Below are positions 16,740 to 29,200 of a stretch of DNA of 64,000 nt, piece by piece. The notes under the pieces are model-generated. The model saw only the letters and a list, made by a program, of their open reading frames with translations. It had not been told where the DNA came from and searched no databases. The DNA is taken from contig OY970367.1 in the NCBI GenBank assembly GCA_963718635.1, positions 2,108,001-2,172,000 of the forward strand. Direction: 5' to 3'. Each line of letters opens with the position of its first letter. The stretch's first letter is position 1. The translations under genes were made by a program, and so were the position numbers. The DNA is from JAIOQJ01 sp963718635. GTDB lineage: Bacteria > Planctomycetota > Planctomycetia > Gemmatales > Gemmataceae.

Positions 16740-17794
16740 TCACGTGTAAAGACCTTGCGCCACACCTTGACGTTTTCCGCGCACGGTTTCGGGTGATAGA
16801 TCGCGCAATCTATCCGGGTATCGATACCTTGCGCCAATAGTGAATCGAAGTCCATCCAGTGGGCTGCGCACTCCTCGGCCGCCCAGGTTCAGTACATGGG
16901 TATAAATCATCGTCGTCTCGACGTTTGCGTGGCCTAGCAGTTGTTGCACCGTGCGGATATCGTAGCCATCTTCGAGCAGATGGGTTGCGAATGAATGCCG
17001 CAGGGCATGTGTAGTGGCACGCTTGGGAATCCTGCTGCGCCGTACGGCGGCGGTGAATTCGCGCATCACCGTTCCCCCGTGGTAGTGGTGCCGGCACTTT
17101 GCGCCACTGCGTGGATCAACCGACAGCTTGCCAGAAGGAAAGACATATTGCCAAACCCAGCTTCTGTCGGCCGCGGGTCCTTTTCGGTCGAAGGCATCGG
17201 GCAGAAAAACGTCGCCGCCGCCTTGGGCCAAGTCGTCATCATGTTGTTTTTTTACGTCGGCCAAGTGCTCGCGCAATAGAGGTTTGACCGCGCCGGCAAC
17301 ATCGTGCGCCGATCTTTGTTCCCCTTGCCTTTGCGAACGACTATCTGATTCAGGTCCCATTCGATGTCTTTTACACGAAGTCGAAGCGCTTCAAGCACGC
17401 GCAGGCCGGAGCCGTATCGGAGTAGGGCAATCAGCCGATAAAGTAGGGCGAGCTCAGAAAGTACGCGGCGAACTTCCTCGCGCGACAGCACAATCGGCAG
17501 ACGATCTCGCCGTTTGGCTCGAATGACGCCTTGAATGCGGCCAGGTTCGACTTCGAGAACTTTTTGATAGAGGAACAGCAAGGCGGAGAACGCCTGGTTC
17601 TGAGTGGAAGCGCTGACGTGCCCTTCAACGGCCAAGTGCGTCAGGAACCGATTAATCTCGGCCGAACCCATTTCCAGCGGATGACGTTTGTTGTGGAAGA
17701 GGATGAAGCGCTTGATCCAATCGTGATAGGCGTCTTCCGTGCGGATCGAGTAGTTTCCCAATACGCTAACTCGAATTCGTGGTTTTTGTTTCAT
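16740..17794 (-). pseudogene. intI: Integron integrase (IntI-type tyrosine recombinase), one frameshift
   Basis: Read from ATG 17794. The SAM-like N-terminal domain (YSIRTEDAYHDWIKRFILFH) leads to the catalytic domain with the first Arg in YGSGLRVLEALRLRVKD. The frame breaks near 17294 after KDRRTMLPA and resumes at VKPLLREHLADVKKQHDDDL. The IntI-specific insertion WQYVFPSGKLSVDPRSG is present, then HALRHSFATHLL (His, Arg) and LLGHANVETTMIYTHV with the nucleophilic Tyr. The usual end SPLD is reached near 16855, but the frame runs on to 16740. One base would restore it. Integrons of this chromosomal type occur in planctomycetes; the usual cassette side would be right of 17.8 kb, but the next gene there is the PATR giant and no attC pair is evident. 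A 65-residue frame (16658-16855) overlaps its end. Confidence 0.8.
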
Positions 17795-18065
17795 ATCCCC
17801 CAACCCGAACATTCATTTCTTCGTGCGCGGCTTAACCCTGAAATTCCTCACGACGCGAACTATTTCGGCTTTTTTTGCCAATATCTATTGCATTGCCCCT
17901 ATCGCAAATTTACACTAACGTCACGACTATCGCTGCAATCCGAAGATCGCGCAATCGTTCTATGCGCCCTACTACTCGCAAATATGCGGGCGCCTCTGAA
18001 CCGTTTGCCCCTTTTTCGACTCGAACTTATACCGGTTTCATTCTCTCGCTCTTCAGGTTCACTCC

Positions 18066-21000
18066 ATGAATCTCTCCCGTCGTTTGGCTGCCAAGCTGGC
18101 TCCCCTCTTTGTCGTCGCGATTGCGATCCTTGGGCAACAAGCCGGGAGTGTAAAGGCGGCGAATGATACCTGGGTTGGCAACACGAGTGCCCTCTGGTCG
18201 AACGGTTTAAATTGGAGTGCAGGTGCGCCTACCACCTCCGGTACCGTCCTCTTGTTCGGCGCTGCAGGTTCAAGCGGCACGACGTTGACAGACGATTTAA
18301 TGACGCCCGGCACCTACACGCTTAGTGGCATCACCTTTAACGCAGGTGCCGCTGCATTTACGATCAATCCGAGTGTGGCGGGCACCAACGGCTTCACCCT
18401 CGCGGGCGGTGTTACAAATAGCAGCACCGCTACACAAACGATCAACGATTTGATCGCCATGACTGCCGTGCAAACATTCACGATGACCACCGGTGGCGGT
18501 AACATTGTACTTGGCGGAAATGTCTCAGGCACTGGCGGCGGCATTACGCTGGCAGGCGCGGGCACCTTAACTCTATCCGGTAACAACACTTATACGGGTG
18601 CCACAACCATCGGCGCTGGCACGACTCTTATTGCCGGCAGCACAACGGGTCTGTCTTCCAGCTCCGCGCTATCAATCGCAGCGTCCGGTGCGATGGCCCT
18701 CAACATGCAGACATTCAACAACACCGTTGCCAGTCTGACCATGCAAAGTCCGACAGCGGCCAATACGCTGACCATTTCGGGAACTGGCGTTCTGTCAACT
18801 AACTCCGTGTTGTTTGCAGGCGGCGGGTTGTTCACTTCGACCATCACCGGTGGCACGATTAACCTCGGGTCCGGTGGGACGGTCGACGCGACGGGCGTCA
18901 TTAACAACACCGCAACAGTCCGCGTGCTCGCATCCAATCTGCAGGGTTCAAATATCAACTTGAAAAGCGGCAATCTTGTTAACGGTGGTGGAATGGTGCA
19001 AATCAACGGCACCAACACCTCTTTGACGGGCAACGTCAATCTGTTCGGCATGATTACTTTCGGCAGCCAAGCCTCGGCATCGAATCAGACGCTGAACATT
19101 GCAGCGACAAATACGGGCATCCTGGCTAATGTGAGCCTAGCGTTGTCCAATGCGATTACCTTAAGCAACACCATGCAATTACGTGCCTACGGCGGCCAGA
19201 CATTAACGCTTAACGGCATTATCAGCGGTGCAGGCGGCATCACAAATGTCGATACCGGTGTTGAAGTCTTTGGCAATGTCAACACCTATACGGGTACGAC
19301 AACACTCACTGCGGGCGGATATACTATCAGTTCAACGGGTGTCCTCGGCGCTGGGGCTACGGGCACGGCGATTACCGTCTCAGGGGGCACTTTTAACGAC
19401 AACAGCACTGTTGCAGTGACCGGCGGTTTGACCGGAACGACGTCCTTAACCTTGAGTGGGGGCACGACGAATCTTAACACACTGAACAGTTACACCGGGA
19501 TTACTTCCCTCCTTAACGCAACACTGGTTTTGGGTAATAATTCGGCGCTCGGCAGTACGAGCCAGTTGAGCATCAATGGCACCGGCTCCGCCGTCGTGCA
19601 GTCGAGCGTCGCCAATTTGGTTCTGCCCAACACGGTCCAAGTTAACTATGGCAGCAGTTGGACTGTCTCCGGTGCCAACGCCATCACCATCAACGGCGCG
19701 CTGACGAATTTCGGCGCCACGACGTTGACCAACAGCATCACTGGCGGCAACATCTTGACGCTCGCTGGGGCGGTCAACATTGCGGAAGCGCCGACAACTT
19801 CCCGAACCTTGATATTAAGCGGAGCCGGAAATACGACGATTAGCGGCGTCATCGCTAATGCAGCAAGTGCAACTACTGCCGTTGGGTCGCTGACTTACAG
19901 CGGCACCGGCACCTTGACGCTTACTAACACGGAAACCTATAAGGGCGCTACCACAATTAGCTCCGGCACAGTCGTCCTCGGCAGCGGCGGTAATCTCGGC
20001 GCGACTGCCGTGACCGTCGCTAGTGGCGCCACTTTGGCGGTCACCCCAGGGGTTCTCTCGGCGACGAACGCCACAGGCGGCTCGCTCACTCTTAGCACTG
20101 GCTCCCTCTTTACAATGGCCGACAGCACGACGAGCACGTTCACGGTAAACGGAGCAGCCGCGCTCGGCCAGACGGCCTTAACGCTTGATCTCGGCGGCAC
20201 GACCACCGCCGCCGATCGCCTTACGGTCACCGGCGCCGCGACGATCACGAACGCCAACGAAAAAATCAGCATCAACGCGATCGGCAGTACGGCTTTGAGC
20301 GGTGGACCGTTCACTATCATTTCCGGCGGCACCGGGTCGACGCTCGCTACCAATCCTTTCTCGCTGGGCAACTCGCGAGTCACCGTGGGTACCACCGCTT
20401 ATGGTTTGTCGCTTACCAATTCCGCGGGCTCGGTAGTCCTGAACATCACCGGGTCCGGCGCCGCCTCGGCCTACTGGACCGGCAATCAAGGCATCAACTG
20501 GAATGCGACTTCCGGCGGCAACACGAATTGGGCCACCACGCTCGCCGGCGGCACTGACCTCGGAGCCCAGCCGGGCGCCTTGCAAGATGTTTATTTCGCT
20601 GCCACAGGTGCTATCAACCTGACCACGAATGTCGTTAATGCACCCTATACCCTCAACAGCCTGAACTTCCTATCCACCACCGGCGCCGTGACAATCGGCG
20701 CTGGCAGCGCCATAACACTCAATGCTGGTTCCATGGGCAACGTCGGCATCACCGATGCCAGCAGCGGCGCGGTTAGCATCAACACGCCCCTCGTGCTCGG
20801 CGGGGTGCAGACTTGGACGAACAGCAGCGCCAGCGCCTTAACCATCAACGGCACCGTGAACAATGGCGGCTTCGGACTGACGACCGCGGGCGGCGGCAAC
20901 ATCACCGTCAATGGCGTCATCAGCGGTAGCGGTATGTTCATCGCAGGCGGCACCGGCACGACAACGCTCGCCGGCAACATCGCCAGCACGGGTGGCTTGG

Positions 21001-23261
21001 TCGCCAACACCGGCATTCTCGCGCTCTCGGGCGCCAATACCTTCTCCACCTCCGCTACCGTCAACAACGGCGGCACGCTCCAGCTAATTGCCAATTCGGG
21101 CAATACCGCGGCTGGCGTTTCGACGGCGCTCACCAACTCCACGCCTTCGGCGCTCCACCTGAATCTCAATACTGGCTCGACCTTGCAATTGCGTGCCGAT
21201 AACAGCATTTCGGGCAACGTCAACTTCAGCGGCACGAGTGCAATTGGAGCCATAAACAACATCACGACCACTATCGACGTCGGTCAGATTTCCGGAACGG
21301 GCGGAAACACCTTCACCATAAGTACCGCTGCGGCGAGCCCGTACGGCAACGCGGTGACGATTAACGTGACTGGTTCGACCGGCAGCGGCAACTCGTTGGC
21401 GATCGGATCGCTAGACAGCATCACAGGTGCTGCAAGCGTTCTCACGCTCAACCCGACCACTGCTACGATATCCCTCACCGGCGCCGGCGGCGCCGGCGGC
21501 GCTTATTATAATCTCAACAACGGCACTAACAGCAGCACGCTGGCGTTGAGCGGAACCAATACCGGCAATACCATTATCGGCGCGATCATCAACCAGGGCA
21601 CCGGCTCCACGGGCACGACCGGCACGACCGCCGTCACCAAGAGCGGCACCAGCACATGGACGCTGAGTGGAGCCAATACCTACACGGGCGCCACGACGTT
21701 GAATGGTGGAACCCTTGTCTTTTCCGGCGCCGGCACGTTGCCCACCAGCAGCGCCATCACGATCGGAGGCGCGTCCACCCTCAACGTTTTGAACAACGGC
21801 GCGGGCAGCAACGGCTCGATCGCCCAAGGCAATGGCGTCACCTACGGCGGGGCCGCCGGGGCGTCGTATACGAGCACGATTTTCGTCGATCGCGCCAGCG
21901 GCGGCAACACCGGGAATACCATCGCGTTCGGCGCCCTGTCCATGTCCGGGTCGAATTATGGCATCACCACGAATTTCACCGGCGCCGATGGCTACCTTGT
22001 CAGTTTCACGAATTTGGCTTTGCCGGGCACGACCGGCAATACGACTACCCTCAACCCGACTTCCACTTCTGTTACCTTCACAGGCAATGTGACCAATTCG
22101 GCCACTATCGTGGCAGGTCAGTTTGACACATTGCAACTATCGGGCACTAGCACCGGTAACGTGATTACTGGCGTTATCGCTGACGCAGCCGGCGGCAGCG
22201 TGACAGCGGGCGGGTTCACTCCAGTCGCCATGCTGGGCACGGGGTCGTGGAAGTTGTTAGGCGCCAACACCTATACCGGCAATACAACCGTCAGCTCGGG
22301 CAACCTCATTCTGCAGAACGCCGCATCGATCGGCGGCTCGTTAGTCAGCGTTGCTGCGGGCGGCACGTTGACTGCCAGCGGCAATGTTGCCATCGGCAAT
22401 GGCACCGCCACACTACAGGCAACCCAAGGCACCGTGAGTGTGGCGGGTAGCGGAACCCTCAGTTTGCTCGATGGCACGATCAACACCCTGACTATCAAAG
22501 GCAATAACTTCGCCACTCCCCCTGCTCAGATTCTGACGTTGGGCGGAGCGTCCGGTGGGCCAGCGCTTTTGAATTTTGAAACAGGCAACAATTCGACTGA
22601 CCAGATCGTTCTGAGCACTGGCACGAGTACAAAAATTCTGGTGAATGCCAGCGGCGCTCAGATCAACTTGACAGCTCTCAGTGGCACGACGCTAGCCCCC
22701 GCAACCTATTCGTTGATTACGTTTGGCAGTGGCAGCACGTTTACCGGGGCCTTCACGCTCGGGGCGTACTCGGCTCCTGGCATGATTTATACCCTCAATA
22801 ACACGGGAACGGTCGAACAGCTTATTGTTACGACCGGTGGGGCCGGCGCTGTCAATCTCTTTTGGAATGGTTCGGGCACTGCTTGGACCACCGCTTCGAG
22901 TTTCGATACCGGCTATACCGGCGGCGTGGCCTCGGCTGCCCTGCCAAGTTCGGATACGAACGTGTTCTTCACAAACTCGACAGCTGCCGCGAACTTTACC
23001 TCAACGCCCGGACAATCGTTCGCCATCAACAGCTTAAGCTTTACCGGAACCGGTTCACCGGCCGGAACAAATCCCATTACCATCAACGGGACCAACCCGA
23101 TTACATTGACAGCGGGCGCCGGCTTCACAGACCAAAACAGCAACACCTATGCGGCCGGCATTGGCTTGGTTGTTCAAGCCGGGTCTGCTGCGCACATTAT
23201 CAGCGCCTCCTTTGGTGCTTGGCGCGAGCCAGTCGTGGGAAATCGACAACCTGACGGCTAA
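18066..23261 (+). CDS. Giant PATR (autotransporter-associated beta-strand repeat) protein, part 1 of 3
   Basis: N-terminal 1,700 residues of a secreted fibre- or adhesin-like protein. A signal peptide (MNLSRRLAAKLAPLFVVAIA to VKA) is followed by the opening module TWVGNTSALWSNGLNWSAG. Many PATR units follow, recognised by GAGTLTLSGNNTYTGATTIG-type strands and further SGANTYTGATTLNGGTL copies. Separate tryptophan modules (WTGNQGINWNATSGGNTNW at about residue 800; FWNGSGTAWTTAS near 1,590) start new beta-helix blocks. Residues are almost all Gly, Ser, Thr, Ala, Asn and Val with few charges. The frame is lost near 23205 (HIISA then PLVLGASQSW in the next frame), after which part 2 continues without loss of pattern. 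ATG 18066 has no strong ribosome site. Confidence 0.85.
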   Translation: MNLSRRLAAKLAPLFVVAIAILGQQAGSVKAANDTWVGNTSALWSNGLNWSAGAPTTSGTVLLFGAAGSSGTTLTDDLMTPGTYTLSGITFNAGAAAFTINPSVAGTNGFTLAGGVTNSSTATQTINDLIAMTAVQTFTMTTGGGNIVLGGNVSGTGGGITLAGAGTLTLSGNNTYTGATTIGAGTTLIAGSTTGLSSSSALSIAASGAMALNMQTFNNTVASLTMQSPTAANTLTISGTGVLSTNSVLFAGGGLFTSTITGGTINLGSGGTVDATGVINNTATVRVLASNLQGSNINLKSGNLVNGGGMVQINGTNTSLTGNVNLFGMITFGSQASASNQTLNIAATNTGILANVSLALSNAITLSNTMQLRAYGGQTLTLNGIISGAGGITNVDTGVEVFGNVNTYTGTTTLTAGGYTISSTGVLGAGATGTAITVSGGTFNDNSTVAVTGGLTGTTSLTLSGGTTNLNTLNSYTGITSLLNATLVLGNNSALGSTSQLSINGTGSAVVQSSVANLVLPNTVQVNYGSSWTVSGANAITINGALTNFGATTLTNSITGGNILTLAGAVNIAEAPTTSRTLILSGAGNTTISGVIANAASATTAVGSLTYSGTGTLTLTNTETYKGATTISSGTVVLGSGGNLGATAVTVASGATLAVTPGVLSATNATGGSLTLSTGSLFTMADSTTSTFTVNGAAALGQTALTLDLGGTTTAADRLTVTGAATITNANEKISINAIGSTALSGGPFTIISGGTGSTLATNPFSLGNSRVTVGTTAYGLSLTNSAGSVVLNITGSGAASAYWTGNQGINWNATSGGNTNWATTLAGGTDLGAQPGALQDVYFAATGAINLTTNVVNAPYTLNSLNFLSTTGAVTIGAGSAITLNAGSMGNVGITDASSGAVSINTPLVLGGVQTWTNSSASALTINGTVNNGGFGLTTAGGGNITVNGVISGSGMFIAGGTGTTTLAGNIASTGGLVANTGILALSGANTFSTSATVNNGGTLQLIANSGNTAAGVSTALTNSTPSALHLNLNTGSTLQLRADNSISGNVNFSGTSAIGAINNITTTIDVGQISGTGGNTFTISTAAASPYGNAVTINVTGSTGSGNSLAIGSLDSITGAASVLTLNPTTATISLTGAGGAGGAYYNLNNGTNSSTLALSGTNTGNTIIGAIINQGTGSTGTTGTTAVTKSGTSTWTLSGANTYTGATTLNGGTLVFSGAGTLPTSSAITIGGASTLNVLNNGAGSNGSIAQGNGVTYGGAAGASYTSTIFVDRASGGNTGNTIAFGALSMSGSNYGITTNFTGADGYLVSFTNLALPGTTGNTTTLNPTSTSVTFTGNVTNSATIVAGQFDTLQLSGTSTGNVITGVIADAAGGSVTAGGFTPVAMLGTGSWKLLGANTYTGNTTVSSGNLILQNAASIGGSLVSVAAGGTLTASGNVAIGNGTATLQATQGTVSVAGSGTLSLLDGTINTLTIKGNNFATPPAQILTLGGASGGPALLNFETGNNSTDQIVLSTGTSTKILVNASGAQINLTALSGTTLAPATYSLITFGSGSTFTGAFTLGAYSAPGMIYTLNNTGTVEQLIVTTGGAGAVNLFWNGSGTAWTTASSFDTGYTGGVASAALPSSDTNVFFTNSTAAANFTSTPGQSFAINSLSFTGTGSPAGTNPITINGTNPITLTAGAGFTDQNSNTYAAGIGLVVQAGSAAHIISASFGAWREPVVGNRQPDG

Positions 23262-26200
23262 CGCTTTGACCGTCAGTGGGGCAATTAGCAGCGTTGGCAC
23301 GACGGTGCTTACGAAAACTGGAACCGGGGCGTTGATCCTCGGCGGCGCCAACACCTTCAATGGTGGTTTGGTTATCGCCAACGGCACGGTCATCGCTAAT
23401 GTAAGCAGCGTCACCACAGCGAGTGGCGCCGCAGGCCCATCCGCGAATGCCATCACGCTCGGCAGCGCGACCTCGAATTCCGCCACCTTGCTGGCCAATT
23501 CATTTACCGTAGCGAACGCCATCAACTTGGCTTCAGGAAATTCCGGAACCCTGACGATCGGCAACAACGGCGGCGCTACCGCAGCCGTCTTTGGCGGCAA
23601 TATCGCTTTGAACGGCAATACGTTGAATATATCGGCAACCGGAACCGGCTCGACGACATTGAATGGTTCGATCACGGGTAGTTCGGTCAATTTTAATATG
23701 GTCGCCGCCAGCTCGATAACCTTAACTGCTTTGAGTCCTTCGTTCACCAGCCCCATAAACGTGAGCGTCGGCACATTAAATGCCAATGCGGCTACGGCAG
23801 GCAATTCGTTCACTGTGCTGGGCACCGGCCAGATTAACCTCAGTGGCGGCACGCTGAAGGTCAAGGACAACGGCACCGGCGCGGCTCAGCAGATCATTAC
23901 TGGCAACGGCACGACCGGAAATAACGTAGTCGTTACCGGCAGCACGACAATCGACGTAAACAACAACGGCGCCAATGTGGGCAGTGGCTTTGTTTTCAAC
24001 AACCTTAGTGTTACCGGCGCGACATTGAACGTAACGGGCGCTAACGCTTACGTCGCCAATATTGCCGGGACCACAACGCTGAACGCGGGTACTATTTTTA
24101 ACCCGACGACTGCAAGCCTCAACTTGGTCGGCGCGGTCAACGATAGCGGCAATGGGGCAACTATCACTGGCGCCACCGGTGTTCGTCTGCTGAACACTTC
24201 GACGGTGACAGCCAACGCCATATCGGGAACATTGACCGTCAATGGTGGAGTCTTGCAAGGCTTCGCATCGGCCGCCGGATCTGCCGTATCGAGCAGTGAT
24301 TCATTCGGCACGGCAACGATCGCCCTCACGGGTACTACGCCCACTCTACGCTTGACGCCGGCAATTGCCGGCAGTTTGACTGTGGCCCCTACCGCTGGTC
24401 TAGCGGCCAAAGGTTATTCCACCGGAGCGCCTGCCTCCCTTGCCGCGACTAATTTCTTAGGCGCCAGCCAGGCGATCTCCGGTATGAGCGGCGTGTATGC
24501 TTATCTAAACATCGCCGCCTCCGGCGCAACGGTGGCCAATATTCCTGCTAACGGTGCCGCAACATTCAACGTCAATACTAGCTTCCAGTTCACAGGCCTG
24601 CTGAAGATTACCACTGCTGGCATGTACAACTTCAGCAACGCCACCGACGATCAGGGCAACCTGTTTGTAGACGGCAATGCCCCCATCGTCACGAACGTGA
24701 CGACGGCGAACAATGCCTTTTACCTCACTGCCGGGCTTCACGTTATCACCGAACGTATGAACAACAGCGCATCCAACGGCCAGGTGTCGCTTTCGTACCA
24801 GGGCCCGGATCAAGCTGCCCTAGCTGCCATCCCGGCTTCGGTGCTGTTCAACGCGACAGTGGCCCAAATGACCACGACATTCGCCAACAACATCACCATC
24901 GGCGCGGGTGTCACCGGGACCGTCGACATCGCCTCCAACGTAATCCTTAGCGGCAACACTTCGTTCACTGGCACCGGTGGTACGCTTAGCGTCACGGGCA
25001 GCGGCGACGTAAACACGCTCATCGTTAACAATTTGGTGACCAACGGCACCTCGACCTTATCGCCTTCGACGACTGCAGTTCTTAGCGTCGTCAATGCGAC
25101 TGGCTCCGCTGGCGGTACTGATACGCTCGTGCTCAATGGCACGGACGTCGTGAGCAGCTTGTATAGCCCGGGAAATCAAATTACCGGCGTGATCGCGAAT
25201 GGCGCCGGTGGTACACTGGGGCTCAAAGTAACCGGGGACACTTGGACCTTGACCGGTACAAGCAACAGCTATACTGGCGGCACCGTACTGACTGGCGGAG
25301 TTCTGTCGATCGCTGCGGATGCCTCCTTGGGTCTTAGCTCAAACGTTTTGAATTTCAACGGCGGCGCCCTGCAGGTTACCGGCACGACCCTGAACAACTT
25401 CACTACGCGAACCGTCACATTTACCACCGGCGTAAATGTCATTCTCGACATCAACAATGCGAGCAACACGTTCACGCTCGATAAAAACGTGACCAACGGT
25501 GCAGGCCTGATCACGAAGAACGGAGCAGGCACGCTTATCTTGAGCGGAAACAATAACTACACCGGCGGCACTGTCGTCAACACAGGAACGTTAAAGGCCG
25601 GCAGTGCGAACGGCGTTTCTTCCGGCGGCGCCCTCACCTTGGCCGGAACGAGCATCTTCGACCTGAACGGCAACAACGTTTCGGTGACCACTCTCACCGA
25701 TGTGGCAACTGCTTCGATCACCGACTCCGCAACAGGGGCTGGAACAGATACGCTCAAGTTGACGGCGCAGGCCGCTGCCATCAACTCGCTTATCTCGAAC
25801 GGCACGACGCGAACCGTTGCCGTTCAGCTTGCCAATACAAACACTAACTTTGCTCTAACAAACAACGGCAACACGTTCTCCGGCGGATTGACTTTGCTTA
25901 ACAATGGCACCGGAACTCGCCTCGGCATTATAGTAGCACCGACGACGACTGGATCGGCTGGCGCGATCACCAGCAGCCCGTTCGGCACCGGAACAATCAC
26001 CATCGGCCAGGTGGCCACTGATAAAGCCGGTATATACATCTCGGTCGCCAATGCGACCATCGCCAACGCGATCACATTCAATACCGCTCTCGGCACGGAC
26101 CGCACGGGCATCCGCGTCGATACCACGGGGAATATCCTCTCGGGCACCATCACGGCGAATCTCGCCAATGCCACCTTCAGCCAGAACGGCGCTGGTGCGG

Positions 26201-29200
26201 GTTCGGTGAGTCTCACCGGTCAAGTGACTGGTCCGCAAGGTCTCACGCTCGACGGCAGCAACCAGCTCAGTACGCTTACTGTTACATTGAACAACGCCAC
26301 GGCCAATGCGAACAACTACCAAGGCACCACGACGATCGGCCTGAATATTTTGGCCGCCAAGACCATGATTTTAAGCATGGGCGCCGCCAACCAGATTCCG
26401 AACGGTTCAACGGCGGGCAACGTGATTCTGAGCACGAGTACGACCGGCGTGCCAACCCTGAACTTAAACGGTTTCAGCCAAAGCATCAACGGCCTGAGTG
26501 CCGTGGGAACGAGCGTCTCCACCGCCATCGTCGATGGTGTTTCGGGCACGCCGACTTTGACACTCGGCGGCAACAATGCAACTGCCTCTTTCAACGGCAC
26601 CATCAAGAACACGGCCGGCACTCTGTCGCTGACTAAGGTGGGCACCGGAACCCAAACACTGGCCGGGGTGAACTCCTACACCGGCCTCACTACAGTCTCG
26701 GCCGGTGCACTAACTGTCTCTGGCGTTGGTTCGCTCTCGGGCTCTTCGAGTTTGACCGTCAGCGCTGGGGCGACGTTCAACTTCAATCCAACCCTCGCGG
26801 CGGCTAATATCACGCAAACAGTGGCGGGTCTCACCTTGGCGAATGGCAGCACGATTGGATTTAGTTGGAACGCCAATGGGAACTCGTCCATCCTCAGTGC
26901 ACCCACGGCGACAACCTCTTCGGGAACCGTTTACTTGAACCCGACCGGCGCTTTTAACGGTAACGGCACTACGACTTATACTGTGCTCAGTTCCAGTGGC
27001 GGCGATCTGCAAAATGGCGGCTTGACCTCTTATCAGGTGCTGAATCCGACGAACTTTACTGCCGTGATTTCCCAGTCCGCAAACCTCGTTACGATCACTC
27101 CCACTACTGTCACTGCTCTCACCGGCAATGTCTATTGGCTCGGCGGCTTGGCGAACGCTCCGATGATGTGGGCTGTTTCAACAGGCGCCGACAGCAACTG
27201 GACGCCGACCGCTGGCGCCACTCCGGTGCATCAAGGTTTAGTGCCTGGCGCCGGCGCCGATGTCGTGTTTTCCAACAGCACTGCCTTAGCTGCCAATCAG
27301 GTCGGCATGACGCTCGGCGCCAGCATGTCGATCAAATCGTTGACGGTCAGCAGCGCGAACCCGGTCAGCCTGAACGCCGACGGCAACACGCTTACGATCG
27401 CCGGAGCGAGCGGCATTACTGTCGCTTCCGGAGCGGGCCAAGTCAACTTGAACTCCGCCATTATTCTTGGCGTTGTCCAAACGTGGACCAACAACAACAC
27501 GGCTAACACGTTCAATGTCGGCGGCAATATCAGCGCCGGCGTGACGCTGACTCTCGCGAATGCAGCAAGCACCAATACGAGCATATCGGGCATCATTAGC
27601 GGTGTCGGCGGTCTGTCAGTAACGGGTGCAGGCACGGCAACGCTGTCTGCAGCTAACTCCTATAACGGTACGACGACAATTGACCAGGGGACGCTCCGCT
27701 TCACGGCAGACCAGGCAACCAGCGGGGCTCTGACTTTCGGTCTGGCTGCCCTGAGCACGAAACCCGGAACGCTCGATCTATCTACGACGCCTTCGAACGC
27801 GACTTTCGCCGCTTTGCTCGTTCAGACGACGGCGACCACAAACGCGCCCACCAATACGATCACGATTGGTACAGGCAAGACCTTGACTCAGACGGGTGCC
27901 GTCACGATCGGATCGGGGACGACGACGACGAACTTCACCAGTTTGACGATCTCTGGGGCAGGAAGTTACTCTATCGGTACGGCCACTACGTCTACCAATG
28001 CAAACATTCAGCTTGGTGTTAATAACACAACGAACATCAGCAATGCGGGCATCTTGGATATGAGCGGCTTGACTAACTTTACGGCCTACCTCGGCACCGG
28101 GAACTTGTTGGTAGGTGAAACCACAAATGCTGGCGGCACGGGCACCGCAGGCTCGACTTTAAAGTTGGCAGCGAACTCCACGATCACTGCGGCAACGATT
28201 TCCTCGGATTCAGTCGACGGCGACAATACACAGGCCGTCAAACAATCCATCGTGCTCGGCACCGGCACGAACGTGTTCAATGCTAACACCATCAATATTG
28301 GGGCAGCTACGAATCGAGCGATCGGCACGCTCAATTTCGCCACCGGTTCCGGCACACTTCAAATCCGCAATGAACTCGGCGCTATAAACGCGGCCGTCTT
28401 GAATGTGGCATATGGCAATACGACAACCGGCTTCAATTCGACTGCAACGGTCGTCGACTTGACTGGCCATTCGGCGGATTTGTCGCTCGCTTCCCTGAAT
28501 ATCGGCGGCCGTACCGCCACTACCGCTGCTAGCGGGAGTTCGGCAGGCGTTATGAAGTTCGACACTGGTTCGCTGAATTCGACCGCCGTTACCATCGGTT
28601 TGCGTGGAGGCGTGGCCACGACCGCAAGCGGGAACGCGACTGGCGACTTGCAAATCGGTGGTGGTGCTACGTTTATCGTCGGCACTGGCGGAATTCAGTT
28701 GGGCATCAACTCAACGACGACCACCGGTCAGTCCGCCACCGGCAGCCTGGAACTGAGTGGCGCCTCCATCGCAACCGTTGGCGCAACCTCCAACGTCAGT
28801 ATTACCTTAGGCAAGTCCGCGACCGCGACGGATGTGGCAACTGCCACTTTGAGCATCACCGGCACGAGCAGCTTGACCCTCGCCGGTGACCTCATCAAGG
28901 GAACCGGCAACGGCAGCGCGAGCGTGACCTCTACCCTAACGCTCAACGGCGGCACACTCAATATGGGTGGCTTCACCATCGGTTCGGGTGGCTTGGGTGC
29001 TGGATTGGCCATCAACACGCTGAACTTCCAAAGCGGTACGCTCCAGAACGTATCCCAGATCAACAGCGGAGCCGGACTTGCTAAGACTACCTCTGGCACC
29101 TTGACCATCGCTGGAACCAATGCTTACACGGGTGCCACTCTGGTGAATGCCGGCACATTGAATGTGACGGGTACGACCGCTAGCGGCTCCAACTTCACGG

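Noticed and set aside
16635..16745. Possible attC site next to intI (ATCCAAC and GTTAACA motifs)
   Set aside because: Only one motif fits the RYYYAAC/GTTRRRY consensus and no paired inverted core was found at a suitable distance.
16658..16855. 65-residue minus-strand frame at the end of intI
   Set aside because: Overlaps the integrase C-terminus in another frame; no ribosome site and no known family, so mentioned only within the intI entry.
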